Assembly (NCBI RefSeq): GCF_951793255.1
Contig: NZ_OX636706.1
Coordinates: 765,001-829,000, forward strand
Source of the DNA: Desulfovibrio piger
Lineage (GTDB): Bacteria; Desulfobacterota; Desulfovibrionia; Desulfovibrionales; Desulfovibrionaceae
Length of the DNA: 64,000 nt
Reading direction: 5' to 3'
Shown: positions 19,245 through 27,402 of the stretch, piece after piece
How the letters are laid out: every line of letters starts with the position of its first letter
How positions within the stretch are numbered: position 1 is the stretch's first letter
Notes under the pieces: generated by a model
Databases searched by the model: none
The model's input: the letters and a program-made list of their open reading frames with translations, nothing else
What the model was told of the DNA's origin: nothing
Program-made: the position numbers and the translations under genes

Positions 19245-19667
19245 ATGGAGACATTGTCCGTGGCCACGCGCAGCCGCTGCGAAATGCGCGACATCACCGC
19301 CCAGGTCCGGGAACTGGTGGCCCGCGGCCGCCAGCAGGGCCGCCGCAACGGTGCCCTGCTGCTTTTCTCGCCGCACACCACCTGCGGCCTGACCATCAAC
19401 GAAGGGGCGGACCCCGACGTCCGCCGCGACATGGTGCGCTTTTTCAGCGCCATGGTGCCGCAGGACGCTGATTTCGACCATGCCGAAGGCAACAGCGACG
19501 CCCACATCAAGACCACCCTGCACGGCCCCAGCCTGATGCTCATCGTGGAGGACGGCCAGCTGCAGCTGGGCCGCTGGCAGTCCATCTATCTGTGCGAAGG
19601 CGACGGCCCACGGCAGCGCACGCTCTGGGCCCAGTGGCTCCCCGGTGAGGACAGCACGCGCCCATGA
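19245..19667 (+). CDS. yjbQ: YjbQ family protein (UPF0047)
   Basis: Small cytoplasmic protein, 140 aa, the usual length. Family motifs are complete: FSPHTTCGLTINEGADPDV, the HAEGNSDAHIKTTLHGPSLM metal-site region, and LGRWQSIYLCEGDGPRQR. Homologues have weak thiamine-phosphate synthase activity in vitro, but the physiological role is unsettled. The ATG has AAGGAG 6 nt upstream. The stop overlaps the start of the antiporter gene (ATGA), so the two are translationally coupled. Confidence 0.93.
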   Translation: METLSVATRSRCEMRDITAQVRELVARGRQQGRRNGALLLFSPHTTCGLTINEGADPDVRRDMVRFFSAMVPQDADFDHAEGNSDAHIKTTLHGPSLMLIVEDGQLQLGRWQSIYLCEGDGPRQRTLWAQWLPGEDSTRP

Positions 19668-21382
19668 GCATGCCGCACGACATTTCCCTGATCCTGACCC
19701 TCACCGGAGGTCTGGGGGCAGCCCTCGTCCTGGGCTTCGTGACCCAGAAGCTCCGTTTGTCGCCCCTGGTAGGCTACCTGCTGGCGGGCATCCTGGTGGG
19801 GCCGCATTCGCCGGGCTTCGTGGCCGATGCGGGGCTGGCCTCGCAACTGGCCGAGATCGGCATCATCCTGCTCATGTTCGGCGTGGGCCTGCATTTCCAT
19901 CTCAAGGACCTGCTGGCCGTACGCGGCATCGCTCTGGGCGGGGCCGCAGTGCAGATCACGCTCACGACACTGTCCTGCATGTTCCTGCTCCAGTTCTGGG
20001 GCTTTTCCCTCTGGGCGGGCGCGGTCTTCGGCATGTCGGTCTCCGTGGCCAGCACGGTGGTGCTCACCCGCGTCCTGGCCGACAACCATGTGCTGCATAC
20101 CCCTACCGGCCATGTGGCCCTGGGCTGGCTGGTGGTGGAGGATCTGTTCACCATCCTGCTGCTGGTGCTCCTGCCCGTTGTCCTGGGCGCCGGAGAAGGC
20201 AATATCTGGTGGATACTGGGCAAAACCCTGCTCAAGCTGGGCGCGCTCACGGTCTTCACCCTCGTGGCCGGGCAGCGCCTGATCCCCGCCCTGCTGGGCT
20301 ATGTGGCGCGTACGGGCACCCGCGACCTGTTCACGCTGGCGGTCATCGTACTGGCATTGGGCATCGCCGTGGGGTCGGCCCTGTTCTTCGACGCTTCCAT
20401 GGCCTTCGGGGCCTTCCTGGCGGGCATGGTGGTGGGCCAGTCCGATTTCAGCGCCCGCGCCACCGCCGAGGCCCTGCCCCTGCGTGATGCTTTCGCGGTG
20501 CTGTTCTTCGTATCCGTGGGCATGCTCTTCGACCCCGCCGCCCTGCTGGAACAATGGCCCCTTTTCCTGCTGGCCCTGGGCGTCATCGTGCTGCTCAAGC
20601 CCCTGCTGGCCTTCCTGGTCTGCCTCGCGGCCCGCAAGCCGCTGCGTCTGGCCGTTTCCGTTGGCCTTTCGCTGGGGCAGATAGGCGAGTTCACCTTCAT
20701 CCTCATAGCCATGGGGGTCAGCTTCGGCCTGTTCGACAGCAGCATCAGCAACGCCGTCATCCCGGCGGCCCTGCTCTCCATCACGCTCAATCCGCTGCTC
20801 TTCCGGCGCGTGGGGGCCCTGGCCCGCCTGCTGGCACGCCTGGGCCTGGGCGCCCGTCTGCCCCGCATGGAGCACGGGCAGACCGATGCCGACGGGCTGC
20901 CGCGTGTGGTGGTCGTGGGCTTTGGCCCCGTGGGCCGCAGCCTGTGCCGTATCGTCCGGGCGCACGGCATGCTGCCGGTGGTGGTGGAAGCCAATATCGA
21001 CACGGTCCGTCGCCTGCGCGGGCTGGGGCGTCCGGCCGTCCACGGCGACGCCACCCAGGCCGAAGTGCTGCGCGAAGCCGGTCTGGCACAGGCGCAGGCC
21101 CTGCTGCTTTCGGCCCCGGCCATCCCGGCCAGGGAAGTGGTGCCCATCGCCCGTGCCATCAACCCGGATCTGCGCATCTTCGTCAACACGCCCTTTGCCA
21201 GCGAGGCCGACAGCCTGCGCAGCATGGGCGTAGAGGGCGCCTTCAGCGGCGAACGCGAGGTGGCCCTGAGCATGTCCCGTTTCCTGCTGGACGATCTGGG
21301 TGTGGGGCGTACCGGCCTGGAGGCGGAACTGGAACGTGTACGCGAAGTCTTCGCCGAGAGCCCCTCGACGCAAAAAAGCTGA
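19664..21382 (+). CDS. CPA2-family cation:proton antiporter with RCK/TrkA-N domain (KefB/YbaL-like)
   Basis: Inner-membrane Na+ or K+/H+ antiporter, 572 aa. About 12 membrane helices fill residues 1-390, starting ILTLTGGLGAALVLGFVTQK, with the conserved LAEIGIILLMFGVGLHF and SVASTVVLTRVLAD helices. A TrkA-N Rossmann domain follows (VVVVGFGPVGRSLCRIVRAH), likely binding a nucleotide that gates the pore. It lacks the KefF partner and the TrkA-C domain is not obvious. It overlaps yjbQ by 4 bp. Ion specificity (K+ or Na+) cannot be decided. Confidence 0.92.
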   Translation: MSMPHDISLILTLTGGLGAALVLGFVTQKLRLSPLVGYLLAGILVGPHSPGFVADAGLASQLAEIGIILLMFGVGLHFHLKDLLAVRGIALGGAAVQITLTTLSCMFLLQFWGFSLWAGAVFGMSVSVASTVVLTRVLADNHVLHTPTGHVALGWLVVEDLFTILLLVLLPVVLGAGEGNIWWILGKTLLKLGALTVFTLVAGQRLIPALLGYVARTGTRDLFTLAVIVLALGIAVGSALFFDASMAFGAFLAGMVVGQSDFSARATAEALPLRDAFAVLFFVSVGMLFDPAALLEQWPLFLLALGVIVLLKPLLAFLVCLAARKPLRLAVSVGLSLGQIGEFTFILIAMGVSFGLFDSSISNAVIPAALLSITLNPLLFRRVGALARLLARLGLGARLPRMEHGQTDADGLPRVVVVGFGPVGRSLCRIVRAHGMLPVVVEANIDTVRRLRGLGRPAVHGDATQAEVLREAGLAQAQALLLSAPAIPAREVVPIARAINPDLRIFVNTPFASEADSLRSMGVEGAFSGEREVALSMSRFLLDDLGVGRTGLEAELERVREVFAESPSTQKS

Positions 21383-21426
21383 TCGACGCCGGGCCGTCTT
21401 GACCGCGGCCCGGCAAAGGATGCCTC

Positions 21427-22650
21427 ATGCGGTCTTTGTCCGATCCTTTTCCCCGCATCATCCTGCATCTGGACATGGATGCCTTCTTTGCCTCCGTGGA
21501 GCAGATGGATCACCCGGAGTGGCGCGGCAAGCCTGTCATCATCGGCGGCGAGACGCGCGGGGTGGTCTCCACCGCGTCCTATGAGGCGCGGCGCTTCGGC
21601 GTGCATTCGGCCATGCCCATGACCACGGCCCGGCGGCTGTGCCCGCAGGCCATCTTCGTGCGCGGCAACCGCCGGCGTTATGTGGAGATATCCGGCCGCA
21701 TCATGGCCGCCCTGCAGGACTTTTCCCCGCTGGTGGAACCGGCCAGCATCGACGAGGCCTATCTGGACGCCACCGGGCTGGAGCGTCTGTTCGGCCCGGT
21801 GGAGCAGCTCATCCCGGCCATCAAGGCCCGGGTACGCGAGGTCACCGGCGGCCTGACCTGTTCCGTGGGCGCGGCGCCGGTCAAGTTCCTGGCCAAGATC
21901 TGTTCGGACATCAACAAGCCCGACGGCATCTACATCCTGCGCCCGGACGACATGGACAGCTTTCTGGGCGGGCTGGATGTGCGCCGTCTGCCCGGCGTGG
22001 GCAGGCGCATGGTGGCCGAACTGGAGGCCCTGGGCATCCGCCGCGTGGAGCAGCTGCGCCGCTACGGCCCGGAGCTTCTGGAACAGCGTTTCGGCAAATG
22101 GGGACGGGAGCTGCACGCCCGGGCCCGGGGCATCGATCCCCGGCCGGTGGTGCCCGAACACGAGGCCAAGAGCGAGAGCGCCGAGACCACCTTTGCCCGC
22201 GATACCCGCGACCGGGAATTCCTCAAGACCATGCTCCTCGGCCATGCCGAGCGCGTGGGGGCCTCGCTGCGCCGTCACGGCCTGCGCGGCCGTACCGTGA
22301 CCCTCAAGGTCAAATTCGCGGATTTCCGTCAGATCACCCGATCCCGCACCCTGCCCGAAGCCACGGACAGCACCGAGACCATCTACGAGACCGGTACCGC
22401 CCTGCTGGAGGCCGAAGCCCTGCCCCAGCCGGTGCGGCTCATCGGCCTGGGCGTGTCCGGTTTCGGCAACGCCCCCACCCAGGAGCTGCTGCCCGGCGTG
22501 TTCCGCGGCGTACAGGGCCGCGACCCCGAGCAGGAGGCCCGGCGCCGCCGTCTGGACGCCGCCCTGGACAACCTGCGGGGCAAATTCGGCAAACAGGCCG
22601 TCCAGCGCGGCCGCCTGTTCCGCCCACGCGATGATGGCGAGGATGATTAG
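21427..22650 (+). CDS. dinB: DNA polymerase IV (Y-family)
   Basis: Error-prone translesion polymerase, 407 aa. The palm motifs are HLDMDAFFASVEQMDHPEW near residue 17 and PASIDEAYLDATGLERLF near 109, supplying the metal-binding Asp/Glu. The thumb helix-hairpin-helix VRRLPGVGRRMVAELEALGI and the little-finger domain follow. No canonical LexA box is evident upstream, so SOS control is not shown. The ATG (MRSLSDPFPRIILHL) follows the antiporter by 44 bp. No clear terminator, only a 9-bp hairpin at 22705-22734. Confidence 0.95.
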   Translation: MRSLSDPFPRIILHLDMDAFFASVEQMDHPEWRGKPVIIGGETRGVVSTASYEARRFGVHSAMPMTTARRLCPQAIFVRGNRRRYVEISGRIMAALQDFSPLVEPASIDEAYLDATGLERLFGPVEQLIPAIKARVREVTGGLTCSVGAAPVKFLAKICSDINKPDGIYILRPDDMDSFLGGLDVRRLPGVGRRMVAELEALGIRRVEQLRRYGPELLEQRFGKWGRELHARARGIDPRPVVPEHEAKSESAETTFARDTRDREFLKTMLLGHAERVGASLRRHGLRGRTVTLKVKFADFRQITRSRTLPEATDSTETIYETGTALLEAEALPQPVRLIGLGVSGFGNAPTQELLPGVFRGVQGRDPEQEARRRRLDAALDNLRGKFGKQAVQRGRLFRPRDDGEDD

Positions 22651-22663
22651 GATGATGTTTTGA

Positions 22664-22700
22664 GGCGAGGGGTTCCCCCTCCCCTTCCCCAGCGCGCTTT
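22664..22700. repeat. Intergenic repeat, type 2, partial copy
   Basis: Shares GAGGGGTTCCCCCTCCCC-like sequence and TTCCCCAGCGCG with the full copy at 17766-17812, but the left hairpin arm is missing. It also lies directly after a plus-strand gene. Confidence 0.6.
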
Positions 22701-23063
22701 ACCAGACAGGCCGCCCCTGACGAGACGGCCTGTCATGCGTCGTTCTCTGGGGCATTCCTATAAGACGCAGAGTGCCTGCAGGATCTCACAGCGGCCCAGA
22801 ATCCAGTAACTGTTGCTCCACGCATATGGACTGTCTGGCCCCTGTGCACTGCGATCCTTGCCGCCTACAGGCTGTCGTCCCGTGTATTGAGCGCGCCGCT
22901 TGGGCGGCGTGCGCCGAAGGCGCTGTGCTGCCCCGCCTACGGCGCGCCGTCACAGCACTGGGGACCAAGGCGGGGCACGGGGGTGCAGGGGGCCTGGGGG
23001 CGCCGAGCCCCCGGCCCCTTGCCGCCCGCCGCGCAGGCGACCCGCCCCTTCCCCCACAAAAAC

Positions 23064-23097
23064 AAAAAAGGCCGGAAGAAGGAGAATTCTTCCGGCC
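23064..23097 (-). terminator. Terminator of the aor-moaD-hesA operon
   Basis: Perfect 11-bp stem (23070-23080 with 23087-23097), 6-nt loop, followed on the minus strand by six T. It lies 130 bp past the hesA stop. Confidence 0.85.
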
Positions 23098-23226
23098 GGG
23101 CCGCCCCCAAGGCAGCCCCGCACTGCCTGCCCGCCTGTGCGTCGGGCGCAGGTAGTCGGCTGTGGAGAAATATGGTGTGCGCTGTCAGACCATCTCCGCA
23201 AAAAGATGCCCGGCAGGGCGCAATGG

Positions 23227-24171
23227 CTAAAATTCAAAGCGTTCCAGTTCCGGCACGGAAAGATCGGCATGGAACAGGGCCGAATCCCCGGCATCGGGCC
23301 GCAGCAGCAGGCGCAGGCACAGGGAGACCATCAGGCAGGCCACCCCGGCCGGGGCCGTGGCGATGACGCCTTCGTGGCGGGCACTGCCCGCTTCCTCGCC
23401 GGTCAGCCCGGAAGCGTAGAGTTCCCGCAGATGCAGGCGCCCGGAACGGGCCGCACGTGCGAAACCCTCGGCCCGCAGCACGGAGCCGTGCACGAACGGC
23501 ACCCCCGCCGCGGCGGAACGTTCTTCCAATAGCATTTTCAGCGCAAGGTCGTCCAGACAATCCAGGGCCACATCCACATCTTGCAGCATGTCCGGCAAAT
23601 TTTTTTCATCCGCTTCCACATGCCGCACATCCAGGGCCAGATAGCCTGCCATGTCGCGCAAACCGCGCGCCGTGGCCACGGCCTTGGGCTGGCCCAGCGT
23701 GCTTTCCGTGCAGAAATACTGACGATTGAGGTTGCTCTCCTCAAAGATGTCGCTGTCGCACAGGCGCAGGCCCCCCACACCCAGCCGCGCCAGCAGGGAG
23801 GCCACATGCCCGCCCAGACCGCCGCAGCCCAGCACGAAGACACGAGTTTGCAACAGACGAACCATTGCATCAGCGGAAAAAACACCGTAGTTTCTACGGA
23901 AGCGTTCCGGCCAGATGCCGTCTTGCAGGAGCGCGACCATCACCTCCCGTTCGGGAAGGACGGCCCCTGCGGCCAGCTGCCGGATGGCAGTGCCGCCGAC
24001 GAAGGGCGTACCGTCCGCAGCCCGGCGCAGCACATGCGGCCCGGCCCATGAGGCCAGCGAGCCGTCGTGCAGGAACGCGCCGAGGCGCTCCCGTATCCCG
24101 GACGCAGTCCAGGGCGGGAACGCCGCGGAACATGCCCCTTCCCCAGGGGATGGCGATGTGATGGGTGTCAT
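23227..24171 (-). CDS. HesA/MoeB/ThiF-family E1-like adenylyltransferase
   Basis: Adenylates the C-terminal Gly of a ubiquitin-like sulfur carrier, 314 aa from this ATG. About 105 residues precede the nucleotide-binding Rossmann motif VFVLGCGGLGGHVASLLARL. The Arg-finger-type NLNRQYF and VALDCLDDLALK follow. The CxxC zinc motifs of many MoeB proteins are not obvious. The partner is the moaD-like gene just upstream. The start is ambiguous: a TTG at 24177 is 11 nt from the GGAGGAGG and in frame, while the ATG at 24171 is 17 nt from it. Both lie in the stem of an inverted repeat (24169-24272). Likely acts in tungsten-pterin cofactor formation for AOR. Confidence 0.85.
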   Translation of the reverse strand: MTPITSPSPGEGACSAAFPPWTASGIRERLGAFLHDGSLASWAGPHVLRRAADGTPFVGGTAIRQLAAGAVLPEREVMVALLQDGIWPERFRRNYGVFSADAMVRLLQTRVFVLGCGGLGGHVASLLARLGVGGLRLCDSDIFEESNLNRQYFCTESTLGQPKAVATARGLRDMAGYLALDVRHVEADEKNLPDMLQDVDVALDCLDDLALKMLLEERSAAAGVPFVHGSVLRAEGFARAARSGRLHLRELYASGLTGEEAGSARHEGVIATAPAGVACLMVSLCLRLLLRPDAGDSALFHADLSVPELERFEF

Positions 24172-24272
24172 GATCAACGGGCGTCTAACCTCCTCCGACA
24201 GCAGGAAAAAAGGCCACACGAGCACCGTCGCATATCTTGCTCTGGACCTCTTTTTGACGCCCGTTGATCATG
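24169..24272 (-). repeat. 17-bp perfect inverted repeat spanning the moaD-hesA junction
   Basis: Arms 24169-24185 and 24256-24272 are perfect reverse complements separated by 70 bp. On the mRNA the distal arm holds the hesA start codon and the proximal arm lies in moaD codons (for Met-Ile-Asn-Gly-Arg). The GGAGGAGG of hesA lies in the loop and is also the moaD Gly-Gly-Gly codons. It may couple hesA translation to moaD translation. Confidence 0.75.
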
Positions 24273-24424
24273 ACGATTTTTATCTCTTCCAGCGGCAGTC
24301 CCACCATCCTTGCCACATCGGCAGCCGTGGCGTCTTCGGGCGCATCAAGCGTTATCCCCGCTTCTGGGTCATATCCCGGTACATAGTCCCGCAGGGTCGT
24401 GCTCAGTTTGACGAGTATGCTCAT
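24185..24424 (-). CDS. MoaD/ThiS-like sulfur carrier protein of the AOR operon
   Basis: Ubiquitin-fold sulfur carrier, 79 aa. The C-terminus is AFFPAVGGG, ending in the Gly-Gly that is adenylated and thiocarboxylated in this family. The N-terminus MSILVKLSTTLRDYVPG is typical of MoaD. It lies between aor and the HesA/MoeB-like gene, so it probably delivers sulfur for the tungsten-bis-pterin cofactor of AOR. A GGAGG site is 4 nt from the ATG. The last three Gly codons supply the GGAGGAGG used by the next gene. Confidence 0.9.
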   Translation of the reverse strand: MSILVKLSTTLRDYVPGYDPEAGITLDAPEDATAADVARMVGLPLEEIKIVMINGRQKEVQSKICDGARVAFFPAVGGG

Positions 24425-24471
24425 GCTGCCTCCGATGATGGCGTCCGCCGGTCAAGAAAAAGTGTGACGAT

Positions 24472-24498
24472 CCGGGCCCGCCCCAAAGGCGGGCCCGG
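24472..24498 (-). promoter_or_regulatory. Hairpin between aor and moaD
   Basis: Perfect 11-bp GC stem (24472-24482 with 24488-24498), 5-nt loop, 12 bp after the aor stop. No T-run follows directly. It likely stabilises aor mRNA or lowers read-through into moaD-hesA. Confidence 0.55.
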
Positions 24499-24510
24499 TC
24501 TCAGTCTATG

Positions 24511-26253
24511 CTACTTCTTGATCCAGTTGAAGACCGTCTTCAGCTCTTCGTGCGAGATGTCGAAGGTCGTGTTGTGCGGGGCCACGGGCTCGTCCACGAA
24601 GAAATCGGGCAGGTGGTCGGCGGATTCGGTGATGCCGGCACGACGGTTGAAGTCGATTTCGGTGGAGAGGATGCGCTGGCCCAGGGTGACCACGTCGTCA
24701 CCGGTCAGCTGCCAGCCGTACTTGGCGTTGAGCATGTCCACGATGGCGGCCAGGGCATCCGGGATGTCCAGGATGGCGAAGGCGGTGAACAGGCACAGGC
24801 CCACGGAGTCCACGGAGGCCGTGGCGATCTGCAGGTTGCGGGACAGTTCGATCTGGCCTTCGGGCTTCAACGGATCGACCTTGCCGCCGCAGCTCAGGAT
24901 GTTGGCGGTCACGGCGTAACCGGCGGTGTGGTCGGCGCCCATGGGGGTGGTGGCGTAGGTCACGCCCACGCCCTTGACGGCGCGAGGATCGTACGCGGGC
25001 AGGCTCTGGCCCTTGACGCAGGGCACGCGGCGCACGCCGAACACGCGGCCGGTGGTGGCGGTACCGCAGCCGATGATGCGGCCCAGGGGGGTACCGTCGC
25101 TGATGCCCTGCATGGCGGCCTTCACGGCCTCGGCATCACCGTAGGGGATGCCGCCGCCGGCCATGGCAACGCCCACGGCCACGCCCACGTCGATGGTGTC
25201 CACACCGATGTCGTCGCACATGTAGTCGAAGCGGCTCACGGCGTCGATGTCGCTGATGCCGCTGTGGGGACCGAAGGACCACAGGGTCTCGTATTCAGGC
25301 CACTTGCTCTGGAACTTGCCCTGCTTGTCGGGGAACAGGCCGGAGCAGCGGATGATGCAGCCGCTCATGCAGCCGTGGGCCACGGCACCTTCGCCGCCGC
25401 GTTCCTTGGTCAGGCGGTTCATGGTCTCGCCGGACACGCCTTCGTGCTTGTCGAACTGGCCCACGGTGAAGTTGGCGGTGGGCAGACCGCCGGCTTCGTG
25501 CAGGATGTTCACCAGCACGCCGGTGCCGTATTCGGCCAGGCCCTTGCCGGTGATGGGATGCTCGGTCAGAGCCTTGGCGAAGCGCTTGGAAGCTTCGCGG
25601 AAGGCCTTTTCATCCGCCAGAGGATGGTTCTTGCCGCCCTCGGGGTTGATGATGATGGCCTTGAGGCCCTTGGAACCCATGACGGCGCCCACGCCGCCGC
25701 GGCCGGCGTGACGCATGGGACGCAGCTCGCGGTCGGTGAAAGCGATACTGGCGGCGGTCAGCTTGAACTCACCGGCGCGGCCGATGGTCACATAGCTGCA
25801 CTTGTCGCCGTAGGTCTCCACCAGTTTGGCGACGGCGTCGAAGTTGTTGAGGCCGGCCACGGTGGAGGGCACCAGCTTGGCGGAGTCCTTGCTCAGTTCC
25901 AGCTGCCACCATTCGCCTTCGGTGGCCATGTCTTCAACGATGATGGCCATGATGCCCAGCTTGGCCAGATGGCCGCCGGGCTGACCGCCGGAGTTGGATT
26001 CCTTGATGCCTTCGGTGAGGGGGCTCTTGCAGCCCACGGAAATACGGTTGCCGTTGGGGCTGTTGGTGGCGCCCAGCAGGCCGGGAGCGAACACCAGCTT
26101 GTTGTGGGGGCCCAGCGGCGTACAGATGGGGTTGACTTCGCGCGCCACGATGGTGGAGGTCAGGGCACGACCGCCCAGACCGGCGTATTCTTCGGGGATA
26201 TCTTCAAACACACAGGTCTTGGCGGCCATGTTGACCCGCAGGAAACGGAACAT
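24511..26253 (-). CDS. aor: Tungsten-containing aldehyde:ferredoxin oxidoreductase
   Basis: Oxidises aldehydes to acids with ferredoxin as electron carrier, cytoplasmic, 580 aa. The N-terminal pterin-binding domain starts MFRFLRVNMAAKTCVFEDIP and includes the GGRALTSTIVAREV region. The [4Fe-4S] ligands are in GCMSGCIIRCSG, with the fourth Cys in the DSVGLCLF motif near residue 490. The start has AAGGAGA 8 nt upstream; the frame stays open 17 codons further. It leads moaD and hesA, and a tungstate transporter with its regulator lies 4-7 kb away, which supports tungsten rather than molybdenum. Confidence 0.95.
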   Translation of the reverse strand: MFRFLRVNMAAKTCVFEDIPEEYAGLGGRALTSTIVAREVNPICTPLGPHNKLVFAPGLLGATNSPNGNRISVGCKSPLTEGIKESNSGGQPGGHLAKLGIMAIIVEDMATEGEWWQLELSKDSAKLVPSTVAGLNNFDAVAKLVETYGDKCSYVTIGRAGEFKLTAASIAFTDRELRPMRHAGRGGVGAVMGSKGLKAIIINPEGGKNHPLADEKAFREASKRFAKALTEHPITGKGLAEYGTGVLVNILHEAGGLPTANFTVGQFDKHEGVSGETMNRLTKERGGEGAVAHGCMSGCIIRCSGLFPDKQGKFQSKWPEYETLWSFGPHSGISDIDAVSRFDYMCDDIGVDTIDVGVAVGVAMAGGGIPYGDAEAVKAAMQGISDGTPLGRIIGCGTATTGRVFGVRRVPCVKGQSLPAYDPRAVKGVGVTYATTPMGADHTAGYAVTANILSCGGKVDPLKPEGQIELSRNLQIATASVDSVGLCLFTAFAILDIPDALAAIVDMLNAKYGWQLTGDDVVTLGQRILSTEIDFNRRAGITESADHLPDFFVDEPVAPHNTTFDISHEELKTVFNWIKK

Positions 26254-26316
26254 GAGACTCTCCTTTGATTGATGCAAAACAAGGCAGTTCAGCAGTACAT
26301 CCATCCAGTTTGACCC

Positions 26317-26346
26317 ACCTTAGTCCCGCAAAAAAAATTTGGTCAA
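26317..26346 (-). promoter_or_regulatory. Candidate sigma70-like promoter of the aor operon
   Basis: TTGACC (26346-26341) and TAAGGT (26322-26317) with an 18-bp spacer containing an A/T-tract. It would start transcription about 55 bp before the aor ATG. The -35 is good (5/6), the -10 poor (3/6). Confidence 0.4.
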
Positions 26347-26460
26347 GAAAACGGAAAAACAGACACGCTTCCGGCCCTGCCCCTCCCCAAAACGGACACG
26401 CTTCCGGCCACAGGCCACATTTTCCCGGCGACCCAGCCGGGATTTTTCATATGACATGAC

Positions 26461-26516
26461 AAAAAACACGCTTTTTCCATCTGTCGGCAAAAAAGATGGA
26501 AAAAGCGTGTTTTTTG
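26461..26516. repeat. 22-bp perfect inverted repeat upstream of the recombinase
   Basis: Arms 26461-26482 and 26495-26516, 12-nt loop. The arm core AAAAAACACGCTTTTTCC resembles the core of the recombination site at 27403-27428 (AAAAAGTACGCTTTTTC). It ends in T6, so it could also work as a terminator or attenuator on either strand. Confidence 0.6.
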
Positions 26517-26686
26517 CATCCGGTTCCGGCGCCCCTCCCCATCTCCGGCAACACGCCCGCATGGCTGCCTCCCCCGCGGCGGATGGCGTATCCCCTCCGC
26601 AGTGTCCCGGAAAAAGGACAGGCCCCGGCCGGGCGGGGCACCACCGGCTGGCTGCCCGGCCGGCCAGCCATACCAAGGAGCATGCC

Positions 26687-27292
26687 ATGAACAGCGTGTA
26701 CGGTTACGCCCGTGTATCCAGCACCGACCAGAACGCAGAGCGCCAGCATCTGTCCCTGCAACGGCAGGGCATCCCCAGGCACAGGATCTTCACCGACCGG
26801 ATGTCGGGCAAGGACTTCCGCCGTCCCCGGTACGAAGACCTGCTGGCACGGCTCCGGCCCGGCGACCAGCTCTGCGTCACGAGCATCGATCGTCTGGGCC
26901 GCAATTATGAGGAAATACAGCGGCAATGGCGGCTGCTCACGCAGGAACGGCATGTGGACATCCTTGTACTGGACATGCCGCTGCTGGATACCCGGAGGGA
27001 CAGGGACCTGCTGGGGACCTTCATTGCCGACCTCGTGCTGCAGGTGCTCTCGTTCGTGGCCCAGAACGAGCGGGAAAACATCCGGCGACGCCAGGCCGAA
27101 GGCATCGCCGCTGCACGGCTGCGGGGCATTCGCCTGGGACGGGAACCAAGGCCCCTGCCTCCCAATTTTTCCGAAATGTACGAACTGTGGAAGACAGGAA
27201 AAATCTCCGCTGTCAAAGCCGCGGAACAGTGCGGCATGGCACGGTCAACATTCCGTTACCGTGCAGAATCCATAAAAAAGTCTGAAGATTGA
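26687..27292 (+). CDS. Serine site-specific recombinase (DNA invertase/resolvase family)
   Basis: 201 aa, the small-invertase size. The N-terminal catalytic domain has the nucleophile in YGYARVSSTDQN (Ser11 or 12), ERQHLSLQRQGI, the DRMSGKDFRRPRYEDLLARL block and the SIDRLGRNYEEI motif with its essential Arg. The E-helix FVAQNERENIRRRQAEGI leads to a C-terminal helix-turn-helix (KISAVKAAEQCGMARSTFRY). The start MNSVYGYARV has AAGGAG 6 nt upstream. It ends 4 bp before an inverted pair of 26-bp sites and 190 bp before an autotransporter gene, so it most likely inverts the segment between them. The alternative is an orphan resolvase of a lost transposon. Confidence 0.93.
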   Translation: MNSVYGYARVSSTDQNAERQHLSLQRQGIPRHRIFTDRMSGKDFRRPRYEDLLARLRPGDQLCVTSIDRLGRNYEEIQRQWRLLTQERHVDILVLDMPLLDTRRDRDLLGTFIADLVLQVLSFVAQNERENIRRRQAEGIAAARLRGIRLGREPRPLPPNFSEMYELWKTGKISAVKAAEQCGMARSTFRYRAESIKKSED

Positions 27293-27295
27293 ACA

Positions 27296-27321
27296 TGGCA
27301 AAAAGGTGTACTTTTTCGCCA
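27296..27321 (+). repeat. Left 26-bp recombination site
   Basis: Imperfect palindrome: two 12-bp half-sites match at 10 of 12 positions around the centre GT (27308-27309). Its right part GTACTTTTTCGCCA (27308-27321) is repeated exactly, on the other strand, in the right site. Size and layout are as in hix/gix-type serine invertase sites. Confidence 0.75.
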
Positions 27322-27338
27322 GTCATATGATTCCACAA

Positions 27339-27367
27339 ATATTACTGTAGAAATAACCACCTGTAAA
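27339..27367 (-). promoter_or_regulatory. Promoter inside the invertible segment, pointing left
   Basis: TTTACA (27367-27362; 5/6 to consensus), a 17-bp spacer, and TAATAT (27344-27339; 4/6). It now fires toward the 3' end of the recombinase. After inversion the -10 would map to about 27380-27385, giving a leader of about 90 nt before the autotransporter start. Confidence 0.6.
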
Positions 27368-27402
27368 TAGCAAGTGCATTCCACACAACAGTACATGCCG
27401 CA

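Larger units (their letters stand above)
22651..23226. other. 576-bp gene-free region between dinB and the aor operon
   Basis: Holds a partial type-2 repeat (22664-22700), a 9-bp perfect hairpin (22705-22713 with 22726-22734), a GC-rich structured stretch around 22980-23030, and the terminator of the convergent aor operon (23064-23097). No credible protein or known RNA gene. Confidence 0.5.
26254..26686. other. 433-bp divergent intergenic region (aor / serine recombinase)
   Basis: Contains a candidate aor promoter (26317-26346), two direct copies of a 14-bp sequence ACACGCTTCCGGCC (26363-26376 and 26396-26409), and a 22-bp perfect hairpin (26461-26516). No credible gene; the in-frame upstream extension of the recombinase has no family features. 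Confidence 0.55.

Noticed and set aside
22850-23060. A possible structured RNA (SRP or 6S-like) in the GC-rich gap after dinB
   Set aside because: No conserved SRP or 6S motifs were found; the local palindromes look like ordinary GC-rich hairpins.
26339-26686. N-terminal extension of the recombinase frame upstream of MNSVYGYARV
   Set aside because: The extra 116 codons run through the direct repeats and hairpin and have no family match; a good ribosome binding site precedes 26687.
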